A stretch of 64,000 nt of DNA from Costus lasius (taxonomy: Eukaryota > Streptophyta > Magnoliopsida > Zingiberales > Costaceae), in contig CM050449.1 of assembly GCA_027563935.2 (NCBI GenBank), forward strand, positions 78,957,178 through 79,021,177, read 5' to 3'. The notes below the pieces were generated by a model. The model did no database searches, was not told the origin of the DNA, and saw only the letters and a program-made list of their open reading frames with translations. This document shows positions 48,236 to 60,902 of this stretch, piece after piece. The position numbers and the translations under genes are program-made. Every line of letters begins with the position of its first letter. Position 1 is the first letter of the stretch.

Positions 48236-50071
48236 GGTGTTCGTTGCTGCAGGTATCTACAACAATGCAAGAACAGCAAGGTCAGTATCAATGTATAAGA
48301 ATCAATTAGGACTTAAGAAAGATTCTTTTTCTCACTATTTTATCTGGCTGAAAAATCCAGCAAAACAGCCCGAAAGAGTAGTACTCTTTTAGTGAGATGG
48401 GATCCGGATTTCATACTTGGTCTCCGCGTCCCGCTCAGGCGAGATAAGATGCACAGAGAGTACAAGCACTAATCTCCGGTAGGCATTCCCTGCCGATCGC
48501 CAACCCGTGCGATTCCCCTTCATCTGGGCAATCCAGCAGACTGTGCCAACTGAGTTGGTACAACACAGTCTCTGACCCCACAGATGGCTGCCTCCATGTG
48601 CTACCATATGCGCCACATATGTAGCCTACACGGTCAAGCTGACCCGACCTACTCCCTGGACCACCATGTGCTATGCTGAGCAACGAGAAGGGATAAATCC
48701 CCACTCTGTAACACACAGGTGTAGTCCCACACCGTCTGAAGATAGATGGACGTGCCCACTGAGTGGGTACAACACGGCTCCAACGATAATCAGAACAGTG
48801 AGGTTTCGCGTCAGAAGGCTTACGAGCTTGATATTAAGCGTTGGATTTTCACGGTCTTTTATCTTCTTCACTATCATGCAATTCCTATGGTGATAGCAGA
48901 AGATAAACTTAATCATGCAATTCTAATATTTAAACAATAAATAAAAGAAAGCATGAATCTTATGTGGTAAAAGCCCATAGCCCTAGTGAGACCTTAACCT
49001 AACTTAAGTCTTCACTTGCTCTTCATGGGTCTTTTGCTGCTCATCTGGCCCAAACCAGGGCCCAAGCGCCAATTACAGCACAGGTGCGCCCACCAGGGAA
49101 AATGCGCCTGGTCCCAGAGTCGAACCCTGGACCTCCCACCTGGTCAAGCCACTGCTGCATGCGCCTCTGCCAAGTGTGCTCTGTGCTCTTGTCTAATTAA
49201 ATTACAAATTTAACTATCTAGACAAGATTGACACGCAGGTCAATTACAATTTTATAAATTAAAGCGATGTGATGCGCAGATCACAATAATTAATTTACAA
49301 TTTTTAAATCCCAGGCACGCAGGCCCCAGCACAGCACACAATTAATATGAGCAGCCCACATAAGACTAAATAGACAAACATATGCATCCAATCAGCAATC
49401 ATGTGATCCATAAAAATTAAAATTTTTGAAAAACCCCATGGGATCAATTTTAATTTCCTTATTCGCCCTTACTACCTTACAACGGTCCATTACTAGGGAT
49501 CCACTCATCCAACCTAGTCAGATCCACTGCCCTTGCATGCACCAAGTCCTAACTGACTTGAGTCGACCATAAGGTCAACTATGCATGCGCCAGGGCTGAA
49601 CAACCACAATGAGGTCTGGCAAGCGGGTGTGACCCCGGGCCTAACTCATGTGTGTTCATAAGTTGTCTCAATCAGACATCGCTACACACCTGTCTGCAGT
49701 CGACCTATAGCCACCATAGGCTTGCGCCAAGGTGCTAACTGGTCGACCCATTCAGGCTGTCAGATGGTCTGATCAGACTGTTGGATCTAACCTAGGGGAT
49801 GACTTCAACCCTAGTAACCCGTCTAAGGGTTTACAGTAAGGCCTTAGATCTATAGTGAGTCGCGCATGTGTTTAAGTTTTTAAGAAAACCAACAACATTG
49901 TAAATGCGCCAAGACATCAAACATGCGCAAGATATAGAAACATACATATGGATGTATTTTCGCAAGATGATACATAATATCATGAAACTTTCGCATGTCA
50001 ATTAGATCTAGGCATATGCGCAAATATGGATCAAACATTAAGCAATCATGAAAAACATGCATGATAAACTT
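48236..50071 (-). other. T unit 1 leader
   Basis: About 1.84 kb, no gene seen. Hairpin 2 at 48538-48571, hairpin 1 at 48748-48781, tRNA-like B box at 49116-49126. Same layout as the B leader. Confidence 0.78.
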
Positions 50072-50084
50072 GCTCTGATACCAA
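50072..50084 (-). other. T unit 1 primer binding site
   Basis: Element sense TTGGTATCAGAGC next to LTR2. In the array this middle LTR therefore serves as 5' LTR of unit 1 and 3' LTR of unit 2. Confidence 0.92.
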
Positions 50085-50085
50085 T

Positions 50086-51774
50086 TGAAAGTCCCCTAAA
50101 GAGGCAAGGAAACCCTAATAGGCGCAAGTAAGGGATTTAAAACAGCGGAAGAGGGTTTCTAAGATCGCATAGCATGTATTATGATCAACTTTAAAATATG
50201 AAAAAGAATTCATACCATGGCCATTTCAAGATGGCGCCTTGGAAGCAAAGATCAAATGAGATCTTCTCCTTGTCGTCACACACAGGATGATGACGCTATC
50301 TCGCTTGGTGCTCCTTGTGCTAGCAAGGTTCCAAGAGGTCCTTGTCGAGTGAAAGGGAATGATGAGATCTCGATCTCTCTTGGCCGAATCCTCCTCTATC
50401 CTTCAAGCGTCGCCACACTCACACAAGGTGTCGAGAGGAATCTGGGCGAGAGGGAAAAAAATCGTAGAGGCGAAAATAGAGCATTCTCTATTTGGACGAG
50501 AGCGCTCTCCAAGTGGAGATCATGGTTACTAAAAATAGTAACCACTCATCGCCCCAACGTTCACACCAAGTGAACATGTCGTCAACTACTCTCCCCTTGA
50601 ACCATGCGCTCATTTAGTGAGCCGGTTCATTTTGGTTCAATTTAAGAACCAATCAAGCCAAGCAACTAGCCCAAATCATAATTAAACCATAAGGCTTTTG
50701 ATCTGACCGTTGATCTCTTAATGCTCCTGATCTGACCGATCTAGCATCCATTCTCTCGATCGAAGCTTACCGATCTCAAGCCCTAATCAATCAAACATGA
50801 TCAGACTAGATCTCACTTACAATCAGAGATTAAATCCCTTTAAACTGAACCTAAACAATTCAGTCCACACGATCTGACTTAAGTAAGCCATATCATCAAA
50901 TTGTGCGACCCTAAGGGTTTCCTTTAAATGTCGGTAACGATAACTCACGTCATCACGATCAGTGAGGGGTATCTAGCAACACATCACTGTCTCCCGATAT
51001 AAAGAAAAGAGTCTTCCAAGACTACACCCAAAAACAGCACAAGTGTGAATCAACTTCACTAGGCATACATATGTCCTTTGCCACTGGATGTTCTTATTGG
51101 ACAAGCGTGTCAAGCTTGTAACTCCAATATGACGAGCATGATTAGAACAGATGAACACTGTCACCTGGCTATGGCCATACTCTTTTCTCAATCATCTCAT
51201 CCAGGGGGCCCCTTTAGAACATCACACTCCTTAAACAAGGAGACGGCAATCCTATGTCTATCACTAGTGCCCTAACCTGACTCAAGCTCACCATCCAAGA
51301 TAGTCTATAATCATTATGTTTCAAATGATATTGAACTACCTCAAAACAATGACAATCATCATTTAGAAAACACAAGTGATCTCAAGTCAAAGGAAATGTG
51401 CCACTTGTTGCACTCAAGGATTATTCACATTGTGACAAACAATTGAATAACCTAGTAGGGTCTGTCCAGTACATCCAATGTACCCATGAGTCTACATCTT
51501 ATTCCATGCTCGAAGCATCCTATAAGATTAGAACACATATTAGTCTCAATCATATCAAGGCTGTCTCATGTTCACCAAGATATCTCGACTAAGGACATAT
51601 AGCATGTCAGCCCAGCTGAACAGCTTTGAGACATTATTCAGAAGAACATATATTGCAGCAGACAATGTAGACAACTGAATAATAACCATGCCTTTATAAA
51701 CATAACAGTTTATTACATGATACAGATACATTCCCATAGGCCTCAAACATTAGCCTTAAGGGCATACCCCAACA
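50086..51774 (-). repeat. T LTR2 (shared middle LTR)
   Basis: 1689 bp; PBS of unit 1 on one side and PPT of unit 2 (51775-51789) on the other, with no flanking host bases. At the three sites where LTR1 and LTR3 differ it carries the LTR1 state. Confidence 0.95.
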
Positions 51775-51794
51775 ATCTCCCACTTGCACTTAAT

Positions 51795-54700
51795 CTAATG
51801 GTTGAGAAATCTCAAACCCATATTATTATAGTGCTTCTCATGCTTCTGCTGCGCGAGAGGCTTGGTAAGCGGGTCTGCCAGATTGTCATCTGTATGAACC
51901 TTGCAGACTTTGATCTCGCCACGATCTATGATCTCCCTGATCAAATGAAACCGTCTCTGTATGTGCTTGGACTTCTGGTGCGACCGCGGTTCCTTTGCTT
52001 GTGCGATTGCTCCAGTGTTATCACAGAAGATAACCAAAGGATCTGCACTCGAAGGAACGACACCAAGTTCTCTCACGAACTTACGAATCCACACTGCCTC
52101 CTTGGATGCTTCCGAGGCTGCAACATACTCGGCTTCTGTTGTGGAATCAGCAACAGTTGACTGTTTGAAACTCTTCCACACCACTGCTCCTCCATTCAAG
52201 CTAAAAACATAGCCTGATTGCGATCGGAAATCATCCTGGTCCGACTGGAACGAAGCGTCAGTATATCCTTCAATACTGTGTTCTTCCTGACCACCATATA
52301 TCAAGAACATATCTTTGGTCCTCCGCAGATATTTTAAAATGTTCTTGACTGCAATCCAGTGCGCCATACCTGGATTACTTTGGAAACGACTGGTTACGCT
52401 TAACCCGTAAGCGACGTCTGGGCGAGTACACAACATCGCATACATAATGGATCCAATAGCCGAAGCATAAGGTGTATTGTCCATTTCATCTTTCTCAGTC
52501 TGTGTTTGTGGACACTGACTCTTTGAAAGATTCAGACCATGTCTGACTGGAAGATATCCTCGTTTAGAATTCTCTAAATGAAATCTCTCCAGGACCTTAT
52601 CGATGTAAGTACTCTGGCACAGCCCGAGAAGCCTCTTAGATCTATCCCTGTAGATCTTCACACCTAACACATAGGCTGCTTCTCCTAAATCTTTCATCTG
52701 GAAACATTTCCTTAGCCATGCCTTCACAGCATGCATTTCAGGAATGTCATTTCCAATGATCAAGATGTCATCGACGTAGAGGACTAGAAAAGTAATCACG
52801 CTCCCACTAAACCTCTTATATACACACGGGTCATCCTCGTTCTTGATGAAACCAAATTCAGTAACTGATTCATCAAAACGAATATTCCAGCTTCTTGATG
52901 CTTGCTTAAGTCCATAAATGGACTTCTTTAACTTGCATATCTTATGACGATCTGCTGGATTAGTGAAACCTTCTGGTTGTGTCATGTACACATCCTCATC
53001 CAGATTTCCATTCAGGAAAGCTGTTTTCACATCCATCTGCCAGATCTCATAATCATAGTATGCAGCTATCGCGAAAAGAATCCGAATAGACTTAAACATG
53101 GCTACAGGTGAGAAAGTTTCATCATAATCTATCCCGTAGATTTGTTTGAAACCTTTCGCAACTAGCCTGCCTTTATAGGTAACTACGTTACCATCCATGT
53201 CAATCTTCTTCTTGAAGATCCATTTACAGCCTATAGGGATAACTCCCGGAGGCGGATCAACCAAATCCCAAACTTGGTTATCTGACATGGAGTCCATTTC
53301 GGCGCGCATAGCTTCAAGCCATCTCGCTGACTCCGGTCCACTGACCGCATCCGCATAAGTGAGGGGTTCATCATTATCAATGATGTAGACTCCGTCATAA
53401 CGCTCAGGTTGTCGACGGATCCTTCCCGATCTTCGCGGTTCCCATGATATCTGAGCCTCAGGTTGTTCAATAACCTGTTCTACCGGCTCAGGCTCATCCA
53501 ACTGTGCTTGACTACTTTGTCCTTCCTCTGGATTCTCATCCAGCTTTATTTCTCTCCCACTGGCCTCTTGCAGAAGAAACTCCTTCTCAAGAAATATGGC
53601 CGTCCGAGCAACAAAAACCTTGTTCTCTTTGGGATCGTAGAAATAATAACCCTTAGTTTCCTTAGGGTAACCGACAAAGATACATTTGTCAGATCTGCTC
53701 TCTAGTTTCCCAGAGGCGAGCTTTTTGACATAAGCCTCGCAGCCCCAGATCCTGATAAATGTCAAGCTTGGCTGTTTCCCATACCATAACTCATATGGCG
53801 TCTTTGAAACTGCCTTGGATGGCACTCGGTTTAGTACCTTTGCAGCTGTTTCCAGCGCAAAACCCCAAAAGGAGTATGGAAGAGTAGCCTGACTCATCAT
53901 AGAACGAACCATATCAAGTAACGTTCTATTTCTCCTCTCGGACACACCATTCCATTGCGGTGTTCCTGGCGGAGTGAGCTGTGAGATGATCCCACACTCC
54001 TTCAGATAGTCAGTAAACGCATGACTTAGGTATTCACCACCTCGATCTGAGCGAAGTGCCTTGATATTTCGGCCTAGCTGATTCTGTACTTCATTTTTGA
54101 ACTCTTTGAACTTGTCAAAAGATTCACTTTTATGTCTCATTAAAAAGACATACCCATACCTACTGAAATCATCAGTAAAGGTAATGAAGTACTGATAGCC
54201 ACCTCTGGCATGTTTACTAAATGGCCCACACACATCACTGTGTATAAGGTCAAGTAAACCTGAAGCCCTTTGACCTTTGTGAAGAAAAGGTGACTTCGTC
54301 ATTTTACCCATTAAACAAGCCTTGCATGTATCAATCTCCTTGTAGGAGAATGATCCCAGCAGTCCATGATCATGCAACCGCTTAATGTGTTTCTCGTTAA
54401 TATGGCCTAAACGACTATGCCATAGCAAGGTGCTGTCATTAGCATACTTGGCTTTCTTAATATCAATTTGCTGTATAGAACATTCCATGTCCAACATGTA
54501 TAACCCATTGTTAATTGAACCAGTTGCATAAACAATATTATCAAAAGACAAAATACACTTTGAAATATTGCATTCAAAGGAAAATCCCTTCCTGACAAGA
54601 GCAGGAATGGAGATAATATTTTTAGTAATACTGGGAACAAAATAACAATTGTTTAGTTCCAATACAAGTCCAGATGGTAAAGAAATGAAATAGTCTCCTA

Positions 54701-55676
54701 CAGCAACAGCAGCAACCCGTGCCCCGTTTCCAACGCGTAGGTCCACCTCATGCTGTCCCACCTGCCTTCTTCTCTTGAGTTCCTGTACATTTGAACAAAT
54801 GTGAACTCCACATGCAGTGTCCAACACCCATGATATAGAAGAAGAGAACATGACCTCAGTCACGAATATACCTGAGCCAGAAGCGAAGCTTCCCCTCTTA
54901 TCTCCTTGGAGCGCTTTATAGTCCTTTTTCCAGTGACCGAGCTGGCCACAGTGGAAACACCTGTATTCCTTGGACCGCTTAACCTTCTACTTCAGAGCCT
55001 TGCTGTAGCTCTTGACAGGGGCCTTGCCCTTCTTCCCCTTCTTCTTGTTCCTAGAAGGAACCATCAAGACAGAGGTTGAAGGCTTACCCTTCAGAGTCTC
55101 CTCAGTGGTGAGGAGCATATTCAGCAGCTCTGCCGGAGTACAATCGATTTTGTTCATATTAAAATTAATAATGAACGCGTCGAATGAAGGCGGGAGAGAC
55201 TGCAGAATAATATCCACAGCAAGCTCCTGGTTGATGGTGTGCCCTAGTTTCTCCAGAGCTTCCTTGTGCCCAATCATCTTGAGCACGTGAGCTCCCACTG
55301 GGCTCCCTTCAGCCAGTTTGCTCTGAAAGAAGAGATTCGTCAAATTGTAGCGCTCTGTCCTCGCCTGTGCAGCATACAGCATCTTGAGGTTCGCTATAAT
55401 CTCTATAGCCGACATATCCTCATGCTGACGCTGCAGCGGTGGCGTCATAGACGCTAGCATCAGGCAAGCGACATCAATGCTATCATTGACGTGCTTTTCA
55501 TAGGCTTCCCGAACCGCCCTTGCGGCGTTCGGAGCGGGCTGCGGCGGTATCGCCGTCTCGAGGACATACAGTTTCCTCTCTGCCTTAAGAACGATCTTAA
55601 GGTGTCCAAACCAGTCAGAGAAGTTCGGCCCAGCAAACTTCTCCCTTTCCAGTAGGGATCGCACATTGAAGTTCAT
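51795..55676 (-). pseudogene. T unit 2 gag-pol, one nonsense codon
   Basis: Same 1294-codon frame as unit 1, from Met at 55676. It shares the Gag TAG (54987-54989, codon 230) and the knuckle Cys-to-Tyr change (54918-54920) but lacks the second stop. From the first Met after the TAG (54863), protease, integrase, RT and RNase H form one 1022-residue open frame to 51795. Integrase D, D, E, RT YVDD and the RNase H motifs are intact. One private change near the end turns RQRLGK on the complementary strand to RERLGK (51855). The intact Pol but ruined Gag suggests a copy that needed Gag from a relative. Confidence 0.95.
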
Positions 55677-57512
55677 GGTGTTCGTTGCTGCAGGTATCTA
55701 CAACAATGCAAGAACAGCAAGGTCAGTATCAATGTATAAGAATCAATTAGGACTTAAGAAAGATTCTTTTTCTCACTATTTTATCTGGCTGAAAAATCCA
55801 GCAAAACAGCCCGAAAGAGTAGTACTCTTTTAGTGAGATGGGATCCGGATTTCATACTTGGTCTCCGCGTCCCGCTCAGGCGAGATAAGATGCACAGAGA
55901 GTACAAGCACTAATCTCCGGTAGGCATTCCCTGCCGATCGCCAACCCGTGCGATTCCCCTTCATCTGGGCAATCCAGCAGACTGTGCCAACTGAGTTGGT
56001 ACAACACAGTCTCTGACCCCACAGATGGCTGCCTCCATGTGCTACCATATGCGCCACATATGTAGCCTACACGGTCAAGCTGACCCGACCTACTCCCTGG
56101 ACCACCATGTGCTATGCTGAGCAACGAGAAGGGATAAATCCCCACTCTGTAACACACAGGTGTAGTCCCACACCGTCTGAAGATAGATGGACGTGCCCAC
56201 TGAGTGGGTACAACACGGCTCCAACGATAATCAGAACAGTGAGGTTTCGCGTCAGAAGGCTTACGAGCTTGATATTAAGCGTTGGATTTTCACGGTCTTT
56301 TATCTTCTTCACTATCATGCAATTCCTATGGTGATAGCAGAAGATAAACTTAATCATGCAATTCTAATATTTAAACAATAAATAAAAGAAAGCATGAATC
56401 TTATGTGGTAAAAGCCCATAGCCCTAGTGAGACCTTAACCTAACTTAAGTCTTCACTTGCTCTTCATGGGTCTTTTGCTGCTCATCTGGCCCAAACCAGG
56501 GCCCAAGCGCCAATTACAGCACAGGTGCGCCCACCAGGGAAAATGCGCCTGGTCCCAGAGTCGAACCCTGGACCTCCCACCTGGTCAAGCCACTGCTGCA
56601 TGCGCCTCTGCCAAGTGTGCTCTGTGCTCTTGTCTAATTAAATTACAAATTTAACTATCTAGACAAGATTGACACGCAGGTCAATTACAATTTTATAAAT
56701 TAAAGCGATGTGATGCGCAGATCACAATAATTAATTTACAATTTTTAAATCCCAGGCACGCAGGCCCCAGCACAGCACACAATTAATATGAGCAGCCCAC
56801 ATAAGACTAAATAGACAAACATATGCATCCAATCAGCAATCATGTGATCCATAAAAATTAAAATTTTTGAAAAACCCCATGGGATCAATTTTAATTTCCT
56901 TATTCGCCCTTACTACCTTACAACGGTCCATTACTAGGGATCCACTCATCCAACCTAGTCAGATCCACTGCCCTTGCATGCACCAAGTCCTAACTGACTT
57001 GAGTCGACCATAAGGTCAACTATGCATGCGCCAGGGCTGAACAACCACAATGAGGTCTGGCAAGCGGGTGTGACCCCGGGCCTAACTCATGTGTGTTCAT
57101 AAGTTGTCTCAATCAGACATCGCTACACACCTGTCTGCAGTCGACCTATAGCCACCATAGGCTTGCGCCAAGGTGCTAACTGGTCGACCCATTCAGGCTG
57201 TCAGATGGTCTGATCAGACTGTTGGATCTAACCTAGGGGATGACTTCAACCCTAGTAACCCGTCTAAGGGTTTACAGTAAGGCCTTAGATCTATAGTGAG
57301 TCGCGCATGTGTTTAAGTTTTTAAGAAAACCAACAACATTGTAAATGCGCCAAGACATCAAACATGCGCAAGATATAGAAACATACATATGGATGTATTT
57401 TCGCAAGATGATACATAATATCATGAAACTTTCGCATGTCAATTAGATCTAGGCATATGCGCAAATATGGATCAAACATTAAGCAATCATGAAAAACATG
57501 CATGATAAACTT
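55677..57512 (-). other. T unit 2 leader
   Basis: Copy of the unit 1 leader, no gene seen. Hairpin 2 at 55979-56012, hairpin 1 at 56189-56222, tRNA-like B box at 56557-56567. Confidence 0.78.
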
Positions 57513-57525
57513 GCTCTGATACCAA
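57513..57525 (-). other. T unit 2 primer binding site
   Basis: Element sense TTGGTATCAGAGC, one base from LTR3. Confidence 0.92.
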
Positions 57526-57526
57526 T

Positions 57527-59214
57527 TGAAAGTCCCCTAAAGAGGCAAGGAAACCCTAATAGGCGCAAGTAAGGGATTTAAAACAGCGGAAGAGGGTTTC
57601 TAAGATCGCATAGCATGTATTATGATCAACTTTAAAATATGAAAAAGAATTCATACCATGGCCATTTCAAGATGGCGCCTTGGAAGCAAAGATCAAATGA
57701 GATCTTCTCCTTGTCGTCACACACAGGATGATGACGCTATCTCCCTTGGTGCTCCTTGTGCTAGCAAGGTTCCAAGAGGTCCTTGTCGAGTGAAAGGGAA
57801 TGATGAGATCTCGATCTCTCTTGGCCGAATCCTCCTCTATCCTTCAAGCGTCGCCACACTCACACAAGGTGTCGAGAGGAATCTGGGCGAGAGGGAAAAA
57901 ATCGTAGAGGCGAAAATAGAGCATTCTCTATTTGGACGAGAGCGCTCTCCAAGTGGAGATCATGGTTACTAAAAATAGTAACCACTCATCGCCCCAACGT
58001 TCACACCAAGTGAACATGTCGTCAACTACTCTCCCCTTGAACCATGCGCTCATTTAGTGAGCCGGTTCATTTTGGTTCAATTTAAGAACCAATCAAGCCA
58101 AGCAACTAGCCCAAATCATAATTAAACCATAAGGCTTTTGATCTGACCGTTGATCTCTTAATGCTCCTGATCTGACCGATCTAGCATCCATTCTCTCGAT
58201 CGAAGCTTACCGATCTCAAGCCCTAATCAATCAAACATGATCAGACCAGATCTCACTTACAATCAGAGATTAAATCCCTTTAAACTGAACCTAAACAATT
58301 CAGTCCACACGATCTGACTTAAGTAAGCCATATCATCAAATTGTGCGACCCTAAGGGTTTCCTTTAAATGTCGGTAACGATAACTCACGTCATCACGATC
58401 AGTGAGGGGTATCTAGCAACACATCACTGTCTCCCGATATAAAGAAAAGAGTCTTCCAAGACTACACCCAAAAACAGCACAAGTGTGAATCAACTTCACT
58501 AGGCATACATATGTCCTTTGCCACTGGATGTTCTTATTGGACAAGCGTGTCAAGCTTGTAACTCCAATATGACGAGCATGATTAGAACAGATGAACACTG
58601 TCACCTGGCTATGGCCATACTCTTTTCTCAATCATCTCATCCAGGGGGCCCCTTTAGAACATCACACTCCTTAAACAAGGAGACGGCAATCCTATGTCTA
58701 TCACTAGTGCCCTAACCTGACTCAAGCTCACCATCCAAGATAGTCTATAATCATTATGTTTCAAATGATATTGAACTACCTCAAAACAATGACAATCATC
58801 ATTTAGAAAACACAAGTGATCTCAAGTCAAAGGAAATGTGCCACTTGTTGCACTCAAGGATTATTCACATTGTGACAAACAATTGAATAACCTAGTAGGG
58901 TCTGTCCAGTACATCCAATGTACCCATGAGTCTACATCTTATTCCATGCTCGAAGCATCCTATAAGATTAGAACACATATTAGTCTCAATCATATCAAGG
59001 CTGTCTCATGTTCACCAAGATATCTCGACTAAGGACATATAGCATGTCAGCCCAGCTGAACAGCTTTGAGACATTATTCAGAAGAACATATATTGCAGCA
59101 GACAATGTAGACAACTGAATAATAACCATGCCTTTATAAACATAACAGTTTATTACATGATACAGATACATTCCCATAGGCCTCAAACATTAGCCTTAAG
59201 GGCATACCCCAACA
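57527..59214 (-). repeat. T LTR3 (outer 5' LTR)
   Basis: 1688 bp. Compared with LTR1 and LTR2 it has C at 57744, one A fewer in the A run near 57896-57901, and C in AGACCAGA near 58247. Confidence 0.95.
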
Positions 59215-59550
59215 TTCTTCACGCCTTGGAGAGAATTCGGTGAAGCCCGAGAACAAGGAGATCTCATCCCTTCCATTCGACAAGGATTCTTGGAGAACTT
59301 TGCTAGCACAAAGATCAACAAGGAGTAGGCGATCACATCTTGTGTGCGCATCTTTTGGAGGAGATCCCTTTCGCTCTCTACTTCCAAGGGGCCATCCAAA
59401 GCAATGGCTATGGTATGAATTTTCTTCATGCATCTTTAACAAGTTGATCATATGACAAGCATGCGATCCTAAGAAACCCTTGCTTCCGCTTCGAAAATTT
59501 TTATCATGCGCCTATTAGGGTTTCGCCCCCCCAAGTATAGGGGACTTTCA
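59215..59550 (+). repeat. B 3' LTR, last part
   Basis: Continues the B LTR after T (59215-59219 is the TTCTT duplicate) and ends GGGGACTTTCA at 59550. Its poly-C run is 7 long against 12 in the B 5' LTR. Confidence 0.93.
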
Positions 59551-60888
59551 TCCTTGTATGCAAACAAGTGGCATATTTCCTCTGACTTGAGATCACTTGT
59601 GTTTCTAAATGATGATTGGCATTGTTTTGAGATAGTTCGATATCATTTGACACATAATGGTTATAGACTATCTTGGATGGTGAGCATGAGTCATGTTAGG
59701 GCGCCAGTGATAGACATAGGATTGTCATCTCCTTCATTGGAGTGTGATGTTCTAAAGGGGCCCCCTGGATGAGATGATTGAGAAAGTGTATGGCCATACC
59801 CAGATAACTATGTTCATCTGATCTAATCATTCTCATCATATTGGAGTTACAGGCTTGACACGCTTGTCCAATAAGAACATCCAGTGGCAAAGGAAACATG
59901 TATGCCTAGTGAAGTGGATTCACACTTGTGCTGTGGTTTGGGTGTAGTCTTGGAAGACTCTTTCCTTTATATCGGGAGACAGTGATGTGTTGCTAGATAC
60001 CCCTCACTGATCGTGATAACGTGAGTTATCGTTACCCGTCATTTGAAGGAAACCCTTAGGGTCGCACAATTTGATGATATGGCTTACTTAAGTCAGATCG
60101 TGTGGACTGAATTGTTTTTGTTCAGTTTAAAGGGATTTAAACTCTGATTGTAAGTGAGATCAGGTCTGATCATGTTAGATTGATCAGGGTTTGAGATCGG
60201 TAAGCTTCGATCGAGGGTGTTGATGCTAGATCGGTGAGATCATGAACATCAAGAGATGAACGGTTAGATGTTGAACCATTTGGTTCAATGAGATCTAGAC
60301 CATGGCTTGGGCTGATTTGATTTTTGAACCAAATGCAATTGGATCGAATTGGTTTGAACCGGTTCACATGAGTGAACGCATGATTCAAAGCTAGTAGGCG
60401 TTTTGGTCGGTTTTGATGTTATGGGCGCATGGCCACATGTCTTTTCTATTTTTGGAAAGTCATAAACGCCACTTCCCTCAACGCCTCAACGCCTCAACGC
60501 TCACTTCTTCCTCTTGACGCCCTCTCTCTCGTGTAGAGAAGGTCTTCACGCCTTGAAGAGGATTCGGCCAAGCTAGAGCTCTCATCCTATTCCCTTCCAT
60601 TAGACAAGGACACTTTGAAGAGCTTTGCTAGCACAAAGGATTCAAAGGAGCAAGTCACCTTCTTCTTGTGTGCGCATCTTCTGGAGGAGATCCCTTTCGC
60701 TCTCTTGTTCCAAGGCACCATCCAAGCAATGGCGATGGTATGACTCTTATCAATGTATACAAGTTTTAATAGTTGATCATATGACATGCATGCAACCGAT
60801 CACCTAGAAACCCTTATTTCCGCTGCCCAAAATTTTACATGCGCCACTTCAGGGTTTCGCCCCCCCCCCCCCTTTTAGGGGTCTTTCA
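59551..60888 (+). repeat. C 5' LTR, remaining part
   Basis: Starts with the TCCTT duplicate and then continues the C LTR to GGGGTCTTTCA at 60888, directly before the C PBS. The TATA box TTTATATCGGG is intact near 59966-59976. A run of 13 C lies at 60860-60872. Confidence 0.93.
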
Positions 60889-60889
60889 A

Positions 60890-60902
60890 TTGGTATCAGA
60901 GC
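60890..60902 (+). other. C primer binding site
   Basis: TTGGTATCAGAGC, one base after the LTR end. Confidence 0.93.

Larger units (their letters stand above)
42645..59214 (-). mobile_element. T: tandem Copia-family element, LTR-internal-LTR-internal-LTR
   Basis: Three LTRs (42645-44333, 50086-51774, 57527-59214) enclose two complete internal regions (44334-50085, 51775-57526), all minus strand, with a repeat period of 7441. A single TTCTT duplication flanks the whole array. The units differ at only five internal positions seen (46382/53823, 46657/54098, 46672/54113, 48188/55629, 44414/51855). LTR1 and LTR2 look the same; LTR3 differs by two substitutions and one A. This fits unequal LTR-LTR recombination after one insertion, or an assembly duplication. 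Confidence 0.93.
33849..59550 (+). mobile_element. B: Copia-family element in C LTR, its own 3' LTR split by T
   Basis: 5' LTR 33849-35541, PBS 35543-35555, leader to 37390, gag-pol 37391-41275, PPT 41281-41295, 3' LTR 41296-42644 plus 59220-59550. The LTRs (1693 and 1680 bp) differ by 19 substitutions seen, an 8-bp indel and a 5-base difference in a poly-C run, about 1.1%. Plus orientation, opposite to T inside it. Confidence 0.95.

Noticed and set aside
42645..59214. T as two independent insertions side by side
   Set aside because: There is one target duplication for the whole array, the middle LTR is shared with PBS and PPT on its two sides, and both units share private Gag lesions.
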